Assembly (NCBI RefSeq): GCF_964199755.1
Contig: NC_133903.1
Location: forward strand, 56,550,739-56,614,738
Direction: 5' to 3'
DNA: 64,000 nt
DNA from: Larus michahellis
Lineage: Eukaryota; Chordata; Aves; Charadriiformes; Laridae
Within the stretch, counting starts at the first letter, position 1, and every line of letters starts with the position of its first letter. The position numbers were made by a program, and so were the translations under genes. Under the pieces are notes generated by a model. The model worked only from the letters and a program-made list of their open reading frames with translations. It made no database searches and was not told the origin of the DNA. This document shows, in pieces, positions 1 to 13,900 of the stretch.

Positions 1-1933
1 GTGCCAGACTCGGACAAGCAGAGCAGACAGAAATGAGAAGGGAACAAAAATAGTCTCAGACTCAGATTTGACCTAAAAAGTCAGTTGACACCTGCTAACA
101 GCCTTCATAGAACAAAATTTTCTACAGATTGAATCTTCAGAATCATATTCTTGACTTTTTGTTTGTTTTAAACTTTGGAACCTAAAGAAAAAGACAGAAA
201 AGACATTTGAATCCCCAGACCCAAACTGAAACAGTTAAAGACCTGAGCTCGGGAAGGCTCCTGGTAGCACTCTACTGAGTTTGTGAATTTGTCGCATTAA
301 GCACTTCAAAAAGAGAAACTATACCACTCTTTTCACTACATAGACTGGAGCAGCAACATTTCTGCACAAACTACGGAAAGCTCATTTATTTGAAATTGCA
401 TTAAAAATACCAAATTCCTCTTTTTCAATAAATCATCGTCATGTCTGGTAGATAGAGCCTTATACAGCTTGAGTGCCTCTGCTTTGTATTTTAAGTGATT
501 TGGGAGCAGAAGTTAAATTCAGATCAATAGAGAAAAAAGAGAGTCTGAAGCTCAGACCGGCCCTTGCCTCTAACACCCGTGTACAAACACGATGCTGTTC
601 CACACCTTTGCAGGCTCCTCGGTGATTTCTTTCAGACCACGCTGGAGTCCAGCGTTTTCCCTAACGTGCAGATTAACACACTGTACAATCAGTACTTACC
701 TGATATTTATACCTTGTTTGTGTATTTTACATGCATCAGAAGGCAGAATTCGGGAAAGTAAAGGCACTAAAGGTAGGAGAGAGAGTGCAATTAGGACATC
801 GAGTGTATTTCTATTAAAACTATGCATCAGTTTGAATCTCAATGTATATTACTGCAAATACAGCATACCCATTTTCCACCAGAATCCCAATGCAAAGACA
901 ACTGACTACTACCAGGGCTGTTTCTATTCAATAAATGCAAAACTTCTTCGTAATTGTACTGACTACCTGCAGCACCAGGACAGTTTAGAATGTCCTCAGC
1001 CACAGCTAATTCATTTATAAATTCTAATGACTCATCTTCTAGCTGTTTGAAATTTTAATTCTATGATTTGATAGTTTACTTATACATTGTACCAACCGAA
1101 AGCCTAGCTACTTTTTATGGTGACTCTTCCATGAAAAGGCCACTCATCAAACGCACAGCACACAGTAGGCCACCTAGAAAAATGGGGTGTGTGTTCCAGA
1201 TTTGTTCAAGTTTGATGGCAGCCTGGCTGCTCGTTCCTCCTCTGAACATTGGAAGAGGCGTATATCACAACAAATACATAGACTATGCCTGTATGAAAGT
1301 ATATAAAATTACTAACTTAAAGTTCAACCAGTAACAGAAAGTATCACTTCCAATATTTTGACATGATTCAGGCATGTTGATCATTGCTAACACAGTTTTG
1401 CTAATTTATTTAGATTTTTCTTCTGCATATAAGAGGAGGTGGAAATTGAGAAAATGCTAAACCTTATTGAGTCACAAAAAGAAACACTAAAATGAAGCTG
1501 GGTTTGAAGAACCTACCACACAGTTGCACTTAACTGACAGTCACCGTTCAGAGTACAGCCCGAAATTCAGGAGATTAAATGCCCCGAGTCCAGTCACTCC
1601 ACTAAAGCGTTCAAACCACTGATCTATAGTGACACCAATCGACCAGACAGAGACACTTTAACATTTCACTCTTCCAATAACCTTAAAGTAAACAACAGCT
1701 TGTTCCCCCCCATACTGTGTCACTGGATTATAGAAGAGAATTCAGCTCCTAAAATGAATAAGCAAAAATAATTCAGCAAAAAAGTTGGCTGTCCTTTCTT
1801 TATAACTTGCACCTCGAGAACTGGATTGTGAACATTCCAACACGCAAACCAGAAGAGAATTTAAGCTTGAGAGAACAAGCGTGCTGAAGGCTGATATATT
1901 ATCTCCCTATGAAAGGAACATGCAGTCGCTTAC
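1..1933. other. ANKRD13C intron 5, part (no exon seen)
   Basis: AT-rich sequence left of exon 5. I looked on the minus strand for the expected continuation of ANKRD13C and found no matching exon, so this is probably intron up to the window edge. The open frames here are short and have no recognisable similarity. Confidence 0.7.
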
Positions 1934-1979
1934 CCCAACTTTGAAAATCCCAGTGAAGCTCTAGATAGAAGTCACCTAG
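1934..1979 (-). CDS. ANKRD13C: ANKRD13C exon 5 (46 nt)
   Basis: 46 nt encoding LGDFYLELHWDFQSW (196-210) plus one base of the next codon. The acceptor is TCTCAG|CTAGGT and the donor is TTGGG|GTAAGC. This is the last exon of the gene that I can find. The next one should continue just after the Trp but was not seen between 1 and 1,933. Confidence 0.94.
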
Positions 1980-4900
1980 CTGAGATGAAGAGAAGAATAG
2001 ATTAACAAGCTGTTTAGTCACAATGACAACTGTAAAATTTGCTGAAAGACAGGCAGAAGCTGTGTTTTGCCAAACAAAGGAAACGTTTTCTCTACTGTTA
2101 GTACGTGAATTTATACTCAAACCCAATTTCTGCAAACTCATTCATATTTTACCATTTGACCAGTCAGGAGAAACTCACCCCACCCAAAGGGAAATAAACA
2201 CCTGCGTTTTATAACCACAGTTTTAGCACATGAGCAGCAGTTTGAAACGGAGGAAAGGGCTTTCCTTCCTGGTTTCCCTAAGCTGAGGAATGTTTCACTG
2301 TGCTCGCGAAGAATTGGCTGCTGCGTGTAGATGGAGGAGAATTAAACCAAAAATCTCTTTCCTTATTAACCAAGAAAAGAAAGTGTCATTCATGACTGGT
2401 GACTAAACAAAACCAGTAAATTGTTCACTAAAACAAAGGATTTAAGAAAGCCTTAAGAATATAAGGAAATAAATACAGATTAAAACTTTAACTTTTAGAT
2501 TGCAAAGACAACTAGCAGGCTTATCTTACACAAACCTTTCTATTTAAATTTCTAGAAGTTGAGAAGAAAGTATTATCTTAAAAATACACTTAACTGTGAC
2601 CCCTTAAAACAGACACTGTAAGCCAAGACTGCTATTAAGAGCAACAGAGATTTGCAAAAGCAAGTGAAAAACTCTTTTACAGTTTGCCAGAGCGTCCATA
2701 CTATGAACAGAAGCCGCTGCTTCCCAGCACAGGCTGGTTTTGTCAACACAACTGCCTTGAACTTACCTCTTTCAGGGCTTTTAATAATCGAGGTCTCTTT
2801 TCTTCAACACTTTCCCTGGACTGCTGTTTGAGCTTCCTTAGGAGTGCTGTAACTAAACAGAAATGAACTATAAGGTAAATGTATTCTATTTGTTTGTAAT
2901 TACATGTTAGTGTCATTACTTGACATCTTAAAGAAAAAAAACAATGCAAACGTAACATTTCATCAGACTTTGGAGAAATTCACTGCAAGTTTTAGTAATT
3001 ATACATAGCCTACTCTGATCACAACAGGAAGAAAAGGCTCAATAATTGTGTATAATATAAAGTACACAATCATGTCAAGAGGTCTTTTACATGTCTATTA
3101 GTAAACATGTGGGTACACGTGTATGTTACTGAACACAAGCTACAGATTGCATAATGTCTACTCCCGCTGCAAAAATTCTTTAGTACTGAGGAGGTGACGT
3201 GTAGGATGCTGTTAGTATATTACAAACTAGTGCATTAATATAGTAATGATAAATTAATATATGATCAGATTTTTATTTATATAGAAATAATATATATGTT
3301 AATATATTAATAATAAATATATTAACATATTTTTATTTTTAATATATGTGTGTGTATATATATATAGTGAGTTTTCTGCTATGGGACATGGTAATACCAG
3401 CTATTACTACCATCCAGTAGTGAATAGCAGTAGAGTAACTTTCCCACCAAAGAGATATTCCGTAGGCAATCACCGTATTTGCCTACTGACCTGCTGAGAT
3501 GCAACAGAAAAGCAATTTACCATTGCCAATTGATATATCAAATATACATATGACCACATGGAGCAGCAATTCCAATTAGATGATCCCATGCAGCTAAAAT
3601 CCACTCTGACCTTGTAACTCCAATTTTAAATACAGAATGCTAGTTTATAGCTTTTACAACCCCTTTAAGCAAAATCTTAACTCTATTTAGCATTATGTAT
3701 CCCAATGCAATTCCTTTCTTAGCAAGGAAATGGACACGTGTACAGCTTGTTGTATCATATTTAGATATAAAAAAGTTCAGCTGATTAAGATAAACTCTTC
3801 AGAGAGATAGAGTATTATAAAAAAAAAAAATTTAGCTTGAAAACCTTTTATGTTCCTGTTCTGAATGAGACCTCAATTTCTGATTAGTTAGCGAGCAGAG
3901 GTTCTTACTCATTTGTCTGTCTCCATAGCTGATGGCTTCTGCAAGAGGGCTCCATCCCTGAGCATTTTTCACCTTTACTGGAGCATTATGGGCTAAAAGC
4001 AAGTGGGCACATTCTGTAACAAAGGAGTAATAATTATTTACAGTAAACATCAAGGATATTGCAATATAGTTCATAATAAAGGAAACAATAAAGCAAAATT
4101 AGTTGATGATATATTAAACAGTTTATCAAAATACATATCTGGATTCTGACTCAAACTTTAAACAAACGAAAAACATTTATGTAAATACTTACAGCACTTC
4201 CCTGTTCAACATTAGCACTAAAAACATAATTGGAGATCAAACACCAATCACATAACCATTTCTGCTTCTTCTGTTTTGCTTTTTATAAAGCTGCACATCT
4301 GTACGTGCATATACACACACACAACTATGTAACAAATCTTTTTAAAGCATTACATCAGCTCTCTCTACTTCATGCACAACCCCACAGACCAAGAAACACT
4401 TCATGGTCTTCCACACGTGGAAGTTGTGCACGGTTTTCCCCCTCTCTACCTCAGCCCCCGTCGCCCAGAGGTGAGTGATGAACTGATTTGCTGGAAATGT
4501 GCATGGAGATACAGACTTCAGGCATCTCGAGAACATCACGTGTATGGGAGGCAGATGAAGCAGTGGCACCAACACATCTCTACGTGCTGCAGCATCTTGT
4601 GGTGAGATGGCATCTAAAGCGAGCAAACCAGCACACTCTGACCTAGGAAATCTCTGAATATGTGCATAACCGGCTGCACAGCAAGGAACAGGGGTTGTAG
4701 AACTAACACGGTGGTTATCTGGGGCACTGATAACAGAGCACACAACTCGCGGTCCTGCGCTCCATCAACAGAGAGGTACGCTTGCCATGCGCTACATTTT
4801 TCACCAAGAGCATCAGTCAGAGCGTGCGTCACTGCTGTCCCCGACGCTCGGCACGCACACACTGTGCCGATAAAGCAATGCTAGCATCTCAAGGCCACAC

Positions 4901-7900
4901 AAGTTCCTAGCCGAGTCACAGCTCAACTTGCGCTCCCTTCTCTGTCTACAGGTAAAAGGTGACGGTGGAATGACGAATAGTCCTTAAAATTAATGAGAGA
5001 AGAAAGCTTTCAGTGTTTCCATGGTTTGAATGAGCTGTCCTCATTTGAAACGGTTCTTCGGTTTCCAACTACAGAAAGTTTCCTCTCCATATCTCATTAA
5101 AATCAACCTGACCCATCGCAGTAGCACACTGGAGCTGCAGGCTGAAGGAACGTCTCATTACGAATAGGATGGGCAGGCATGACGGACAGAGGAACTTCCT
5201 GAATTATTCTCCTACTATAGGTGTTACAGGAAACCGCACTAGTCATTCCAGATGCAACAACCATGAGTCACTGGCAAGCACAGTGTTTGGAAAGGAAGAG
5301 ATACTTCACTGGTGAATATACTATCTTTTCTGGTAAATAAACAAAAGCCCTGACTGCTTTGCCAGCAAACACAGAGAGGTATTTTTATGGTTGCTTAAAT
5401 ATAGTGCCTAACACAAGAACAACGCTGTACAGCGAGCAGGCAAATAAGCTCACATTTACCAGCCAGATTACATTTCCAGTTAAACAAACAGGATGTAAAT
5501 GCACCCCGGGCTTCAGAAAAGACTGGCTGTAACGCTGCTATATCCAGCTGAACGGTCTGTACGCATCACCCCGGAAAGACAGAAAACTGACCTTTGACAT
5601 GCACGAGACGGACTAACGAGGTAGGAAAGGACCTGGGGCTCTTGGTGGATCAACGACCAGGCAGGACTCAAAATCAAAAGAGTAAAACCGGGTATTGTGC
5701 TGGATGTCCTGCACAAATGGCCCTGCTTCAGGCAAGCTGGACAAAGGCTCACCAGGAACATCCGAAAGGATTTAGGGCTTTACACACAGGGTGACGGACT
5801 ATATGGAAAGAAGCCAAGAGGTGAACCACAAACTGACATCAAAAACATGCACCAACAAGAAAAGGAGTAGAGGGAAGAAATGCCTCTCCTCTCCTCGCCA
5901 TGCTATACACGAGGGTAACTCATATCCTGGGAATCTGTCAGTGCTGAATAGATTGCTTTTTATCCTGGAGCTGAAAGATAAAATAACCACACTTCACGAG
6001 AGACTCAGAATAAATATGCAACCGTACTGAATCAAAGTTGGTAAATTCTTTTCTATCAGTTTTATTATAAGAAGCATCTTTGACCGAAGTCATCTGTATT
6101 TATTAATGTGTTATGATACTGTTGTAGCTGTATGGAAAGTGTTCCTTCACGACAGCTAATCATTGTTTAAGCAAAACCACCCAAGCCCTTCTACATCCAA
6201 CAGTGTAAAACTTGTAAATATTGACTAATGACTGTGACAAAGTAAAGCTTGAAACAAACACTCCAATAAGGCACAACGGGAGCCATGTACACAGCTGATC
6301 ACCGCTGCCTGAAAACACAGAGTAAGTATTTACAAAATGAAAATCTGTCTTAGAAAGAAAAACACCTTATTTAAGGCTGAGAAATTACAGAAAGGCTTTT
6401 GCCTCTGTCTCCTTCTGGTGTTCCAAGCCTCTACTCTGGACCCTCACCGGCAAACAGCAGTTCTGATTAAACACCATTTTTTGCAAGTTGAAAAAAACCT
6501 CCTATCCATGAGTTCTAGCAGGCAGGCACTTGTAAAACATTTGCTGCACCGCTATCTCTAAAAGTTGTTGCATATCTTCTTTTTCTTTTCTTCTTCATCT
6601 TTTTTTTTTTTTTTTTTTTTTATTAATTTAAGAAGTCTCACAGGCTGGACCAATATTGGCAGACTCCAGCAAGCTCTGCTGCTTCCTCTTCCGTGTAAGC
6701 CACCTCTCTCCCTTCTTCCTTCAAAATTGCTTCCCCCTCTAACTCTCAATTATCTTAGATCACTTCACACGTATTACCAAAGCATCCTAAGACGAGTTAT
6801 TGCATTTCCTGCGTTCCCCTCTCCAGATCTGCCAGGCGATTCAGCTACCAGCTCTCCCATGGAGCAGCACCACGCACCAGGCACCGCACTCACATGGCTG
6901 AATGGAACCAAGCCATTCGTGTTTCAGTAGTGAGAAAGAATTTTACTGTCGCAGAGACTGAACAATCAAGCTCCAGGTTTCTTCCTAGCCTTGAAACGTG
7001 TCTACTTCTATACTTTCCATTTGAAGTAGAAATTTAAATCCTGTGCCTTGAAAGTCTGCTGTAAAGAAATACCCAAAGGGTATCTGGAAAGAGGAGAGCC
7101 ATCGTGAACCAAGAGGCTGCAGAGTCCTGGAGGCTGTCCGGCACCCCGCACTGGGCAGCCTGGACACCAAGTCAGAAATTCAAATCCAGCGAATGAGGGA
7201 CTACACAAAAAGCAGGCAAGCAATTACATTTCCACAAACGGGAGTCATTTTATTCTAGAGGATGTTATTCTGATTCACTTCACTGGGAAAAAGCTACACA
7301 GGGTTGTTCAACATCACCTAGTGAGCAGTAACAAACACAGCGACGCTAATAACCAGAAAAGGGTTGACAAACAGGAAGGGTATCGTCACACAAACAGAAA
7401 TTAATAACCCTTCTGTACCATGAATTAATTGCACATTAAAACAGAGATCAAGTCCCCTGCCTACACATACGGAGTGTATTCCCTCCTTGCTCAGTCACTG
7501 CAGGGGAAGCAGGCATGCATACGCTTGCCTCCAGTGCTTCCAGTTGCTTCTCGGTCTTCTACAATATTCCAACTTTCCCAATTCCCTTCTAACTCTGCAA
7601 AAAGAGCGGAGCTGGGTCCACCCACCGTTCTTGTTCTAGGCTCATAAAGATTCCAACTGCTACAACTCCCTTCTGCCCTACCCCACTCACTACCTGGCTC
7701 CTTGATTTGGGCCCAGAGAACAGCTCTGATTTCCTCTCCAAGTTTTCTCTCCTGAATCTGCGCGTACCTTCTTTCCAGAAAAACCTCAGCTTTGAACTAG
7801 CTTGAAACACAAGATCACGTTCAGGAAAAATGAAAAATCTTGTTTTCCTCTTACCCCTAAATCTTCAGGATAATTTAAGAGCTAACAAAATTGATGGGTT

Positions 7901-10900
7901 TACCTACCTTTATGTCCCAACATCACAGCAAGATGTAGAGGAGTGTTTCCTAAAATAAGTAATAGAAATAAGAAGATATTAGCTTCAACGTAACAGAATC
8001 CATTGCAATTCCTTCAGGATTTTGCACATACGACTCAAATGTTACATGTTAAGAAACTTGAGCTACACGACCTAACAAAGGAACACACTAAAACACACCA
8101 GAGCAGTTATATTTATTTTAACAAATTTAATCCAAATGCTTGCTTAGAAAAATGTAACTGAAACACATTTCATGGGCCAAGAGGGTTTTTTTCCTAATGA
8201 CATCCTGAAACTTACTCCTGCCAGAGAGGTCCAATTGTATCTTCAAGAGATAACCCAAACCTCTACACTTACCATGGTCTGAAGAGTCTGATAGTTTACA
8301 AAGAATGACACATCTAGGTTAAAAGCTACTCAAAGATATGATACTGATTAAAATTTTAAGACCCCACTTTATTAATTTAGTACAGAATTTTTACTAATAC
8401 GGTGTTGGACAGATTGCGAAGTAACTGTAACTTCACCGCAAAAAAGCCTTTTGGTTTTTTTAAAGCCTTGTTTCCAAAGAAAGCTTCCGAGATTATTAGC
8501 AGATATTACAAACATGACTATTTTCCTGGCTATGCATACGACACGTTTTGTACTTCTGTTCTTCAATAGGCACTATAAGGCACTGTAAGCTGTTTTTGTG
8601 GATTAATGCTGCTACCATAATTCTGATACATTTTATTTATGTAGCTTAAGGATACAAAATTCTTCCATTTAACTGTATTGCTCTGTTTATATGTTTAAAC
8701 GTTTTCTTAGTGGAGTTAACGGAAAAATTGCTGGCAAACAAATTTATTTTGCAATTACAACAAACGCACTTGATTTTTAGGGTTATTTTACAGTATCGTG
8801 TTAGCAGTAAGTACTTGCTACATGCACAGGATGATGTCCTGTGCATCTAAAAGATGCAATGCAAAGCACCGAGAGGCTGCTGTACAGCGTGATTGCCGGC
8901 ATGCTACCGTATCCTGCAATCTCCGATCAAGATAGGCGAGCAGTCAAAGGCAGAGTTCCTAAGTGGTTCTGAATGAGCCATTCGACGTGGAGTACGAATT
9001 ATTCTTGCGGGTCACTAGCAACATCACAGGCAGCAACATCCTAGTTCATTATGCACACTCTAAGCTAACCTCACATTTTCTATTAATAGATTCTTGTAAC
9101 ATCTGTGAGCCAAAACATAATTTAGAATAATGGATGCAGCCATTCTTTGTTAAGTGACTGAAATAACAATGTTACTGCGGAACAAACTTGAGAAAGAGCC
9201 AAACCATTTACTCAGAAAATTCAAATTATACAAGCCAGGGGTAAACATCTTCCTCACCTTATCAAGCACCTCAATGGGATATATAGATAAAAATAGCTCT
9301 ACACTAAGTTTTCTCTTAATTAATAAACCTTAAATTTAAAAAAAAAACACCCCACCTTTCAAACGGTGAATAACACAGAGCCAGACAGCTCCAGCAGCTA
9401 CGCCAGCTTGCTATAATGGCAAGAAACAACAAAACGAAAGATGACCAGGCCCCTGACAGCTTTCCTGAGAACTCCGTTGGATTTCATTCAGCCAAAAAGC
9501 AGAAAGAGCAGTTGTGCGATAAGACGCGTCATTTCCAAACTCCCCTGGACCAGGTTCCGAGCAGCCTGATCTCACTCCGGTGTTATCTCTGCTTTGAGCA
9601 GGAGGTCAGACTAGATCCCCTTCAGAGAGCTCTTCCAGCACAGACTTTTCTTTGACTCTATGATTGTCTTCACACCAAAAAGCATGCAATTCAAAAATTA
9701 GATAGGAAACCTGGACACAGCAGACAAGGGGGAGAGGAAGAGGAGCACGCAGAAAAACTGAGTACAATAAGCAATAAAGCACAGAAACTAGAATCTATCA
9801 ACCCCAGAAGAAAAAAAAAAATTAAAAAGTATTTATGAGGAAGCTGAAAAAAGGTAACAACCTCCTGCTTGCTGGTCTTTAGCCAGCAAGTCCCTGGCAA
9901 GGAGTCTAAGGAAGGTTTAACAAATATCAGGAAGATGAAATAAGAGGTTAGCCGCTGTACCAACGGGAGAGGAGCCACACTAACAGGTAATCCAGGAAAG
10001 CACCTTTAGGAAAGGGGGTAAGGAGGAGAGGCAAGGCAAACACATAGAAGAGGGACATTACGAGAGTTAGAAAGAAAGACTGTAGTTCCTATCCCTCTGG
10101 ACTACCTGGCCAGCCAGGCCTTTTTCTCACTGTCCCTGATAAACTCCTCTCCAGACAACTCTTAACTCGGACCAGCAAGCATGGACACAGCAGCACACAG
10201 CTCCTCTGGAAAGCTGGAGCATGGGGACAGGACTGGGGATGGCGCGGTCTAACAGCAGGCACACAGCACACTAAGCCCTGTAAGCACCACAGTAATCTCA
10301 TGTATGTTTTTATTCCATCAAAATTCCGATGCTGCTCTACAAAAGTACCTCCCTGACCTCCTCCCCAAAGGAAAGCAGTCCCAGCAAGAGCCGAGACACA
10401 ACCCCAGCTTTGGCACATCCAAAAATCAAACCTGCAACAGCATTTTACAAACTTCCATCACTAATCATCTGTCTTAAGATCTGATAAATCTGGCGGGTCT
10501 TGATGCTCTTTGGGCCAAACAAAATGGGGTTTATCAGTAGCAAATTTAACTCTTGACTTATCAAAATAAGCCATCCAAACTGTGTAAGGCCCTATGTCAC
10601 AAAATGAAGGAATTATGGTGAGGAATCACTGGGCTCGTAGAATGCCTCATGCAATCCTCAGGTTCTTCCCCCCAGCAGGAGAAAGGGAAGAGCTGTTCAA
10701 GCAGAAAGGCTCTGCTTTTGTCTAGTCGCAGTCTTTAAGCAGAGGTAAGCTTTCGCTCTGCCCACGAAAACTGAGGGAAGACAAATGTCTTGAAAAAGAC
10801 AAGACCAGTGCTGTCACGGTCTCCCATCTAGCAACGACTGCCAACCATGCGTACCGAGTAGCAGCGGCAGCACTTATCGGGGGCTGAAGCCGGCAGCAGC

Positions 10901-13900
10901 CAAAGGTTTTCCACACACTGCAGCTCAGAAACCTGGCTGTCACTATGGGACAAGCTAACTTCTGCTCCTTTGGGAGAGGCAGGATCTGAAAATGCAAACC
11001 CAACCCCAGCAGCTGCTGCCGAAACAGAGCCACACTATTACGCTCTTACTAGCGTTTGGATGATAAAAGTCACAGACCGATAAATTAATTAGTACCAGTA
11101 TTTACAGGACTCAAAAGGAACCACTCCGCTGGAATTCTATCGCACTGCAACCTCAAGTTCCACCGATCCTAAAATACAAACCATGCTTAGTTGCTTCACC
11201 AAGGCAAGAACAGCTGCGGCTCCTCCGGAACGTTTACTATCCAGAGCACACAGAATAATCCCAGGTAAAAATCAGCCTGATGAAAAAAAAATGGTGAACT
11301 CCAGCACTAAAGAATTTTTCCTAGCCAGTGCACAGTGCAACTAAGCATTTCTGCCAGGACAGGCAGGAGGGCGGGAGAGGGCAGTTTCACTTCTTCCAGT
11401 TGCACAGACGGTTCTAACAGCTTGAGGTTTTCAACGAACCACAGCACAAGCCACAACCGTAAGCATTAGATTCCATGAAAACAAGTAGCCTTACACAAGA
11501 CAGCTGCTGGAGAGACAGAGAAGGGTGTAAATATACAACTATGTCATTTACCTATGGAAGAGAGCTGTAAGAAAGAGGGCACTGTAAATAATTAAGTGGC
11601 TCACGTGGAAGTGTAGTTTTGATGACCTCCATGCAATTTAATCATAATGATAATGTGTTTGATATCATCACTTCTAGACACTGACTAGAACATGAACGGG
11701 CACATTCTTGAACAGCTGCAATCAAATTCATTCTCTTTTGGCAACAGCTTGATTCACCATATAAACAAATCTCACCTTTGCCTTCCATCTAAAGGCAACT
11801 TCATGACTATCTATAGCTTTGAGAAATGAGCACATACACTGCCCTCCCCAAATCACACACCTACAGGCTCTTATTCCAAGAAAGAAGCGATACAAGAGAC
11901 CTGAAGTCCCACACATGCACATCCAGGGCATAAAATGCACATAAAATAAAGTATTTGTCCGCAGGCACGTGCATGTGTAGCTTTTAACCTTTCATTAAGG
12001 AACCTGGCACATCTACAGGGAAGCTGACCCTGTTTTCCAAGAGTAATCCAGCAATAAGATTTATTTGTCTATTCCAGAACATAACGTGTTTTTATTCTGA
12101 ATATATGTTTAAGCTCTTAAGTGCACATTATAGTAAAAATAAAAGTAATCTAATAGGTATACATACAAGCTTCCCCCAAGAAACTCATCGGTTTTGGAAT
12201 AATGATACTGGCCTTCCAATGGGTTGTTTTTTCTGGTTAATTTAGAGAGCGCAGCAGGGTGCACTCAATTTACAGACACAGCTAGTGCTTGTTTTATCAG
12301 AACACCAGGAGTTTAACATTCTACAAGACCTGGCTTTTCTGCACTTAACCGCATGCTAAAAATGGGACTGAAATATAAACAATAACTGTTCCTAGAAGTT
12401 CTTTCTCCCCTCTGTCACTTCCTTATCATGTACTAGGATTCTTCTGGCTTATTTCTGAGTATAATTGGGAGCTGAAGTTCTCTACCCCAAACAACTCACA
12501 ATTCAAATATGTAAACAAGTGACAGATGGATTCAGGCAGAAAGAAAACAATAACAAGGAACTATTAGTCAGGCCTTTGGTATGTCAAGACATCGAGGGTT
12601 TCGTTGTTGGGTTGGTTTTTTTTATCTTTTGGGGGAAGATAACAAGAAAAATCCCCTAAAGCTTTTCTACTTCCTACGGCATTGAGAAAGCAAAAAGACG
12701 TGCATTTTAAATTTTTATGTATATATACACATATACATGCAGGTGTATATATATATATATTAAAAAAAGGGCGGTATCAATGTTTGTGATACGCATCGAA
12801 GAGGGTAGTGCAGCAAAGAGGGATCGGGAAGTGCTTTCAAAGTAAAGGTATCAAAGCTTATGGTGATGAGTTATTTGATGAGGAACTGGAGGAGGTGTAG
12901 GGGAGAAGTCGGCAGAAGGAATACACTGAGTGAGAAAATTTCTTCCCGAGTCTGTTGCTTTCATTCTACCAGTATTTGCTGCAACCTTTGGAATGAAGAT
13001 AGCTGGATAAATATATCTGTAGCTATATTTATAACAACATACTTAGAAAAATGTTACGACAGTTGTAAGGAATACTCCTCCCCATCTTGACTGAGAAAAC
13101 TGAGCTGTATATTACTCCACATACATTGGTTTGTATTTTAGAGTGCCTAATGTTACCATGGACATGACTTTAATTTCCAATTACATTATTCTTCCCATCG
13201 TACCAATCCCAAAGATTGCTCTACCTTAATGTTCCTTTTTATTTTACATAACACAATTAAGTAAAACAAAGGGAACATTTATCTCTTAATCAGAAAAAGA
13301 AGGTAACTGTACCCTTTAATCACAACTTCTCCAGATCCCACATATGGTATAACTTAGCATTCTCCAACAGAAAGGCATCATGTTACTCTTGAAAGAGGTA
13401 GGAAACCCAGAGATGAAAACTAACCATGAAACTAACGATGACTTGACAGACGGATTTATTTTTTAGCAGTGTAAAATATTCCCCAAATTAAATATATATT
13501 ATTTTAAAGTGTCCTACAAGACTTTAAATGTGTATGCATTATAGAGTAGCAGGAGGCTCGTAATTCTACCTCTGCTGCTGCCACTTCTGTGCCCAGAGCA
13601 GGCCCCTTCTGTGCCCAGGCTTGCAGAGGAGCAGAGCAAGATGCTGGCTCTTTCGAACCACAGAACTAAAGCATTTAGAGAGACAAAATGTTCTGGGTTT
13701 GTTTTTAAGCCTGGGGGAAAATCAAAGATAGTTCCACCAAGAGCCAAAGGAACCCACTCCTGAGCTTCTCACCTCTGAAAGCAGACAGGTGACAGTTCAG
13801 GCATTTTAAAATATTTTTTTTTTTTTTTTAAAATGAGGTAGATTTTGGGGCATGAAGCAGCCCCGGTAAGAGGCAGCTCTCCCAGCACCACGTCGTTCCA

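Noticed and set aside
1..1933. ANKRD13C exon 6
   Set aside because: Searched for the continuation after the DFQSW segment on the minus strand. No matching coding stretch with splice sites was seen, so it is taken to lie outside the window.
5620..5790. Possible CR1 ORF2 fragment
   Set aside because: Only a KDLGLLVDQ-like reading resembles CR1 reverse transcriptase C-terminal sequence. The rest does not follow the consensus.
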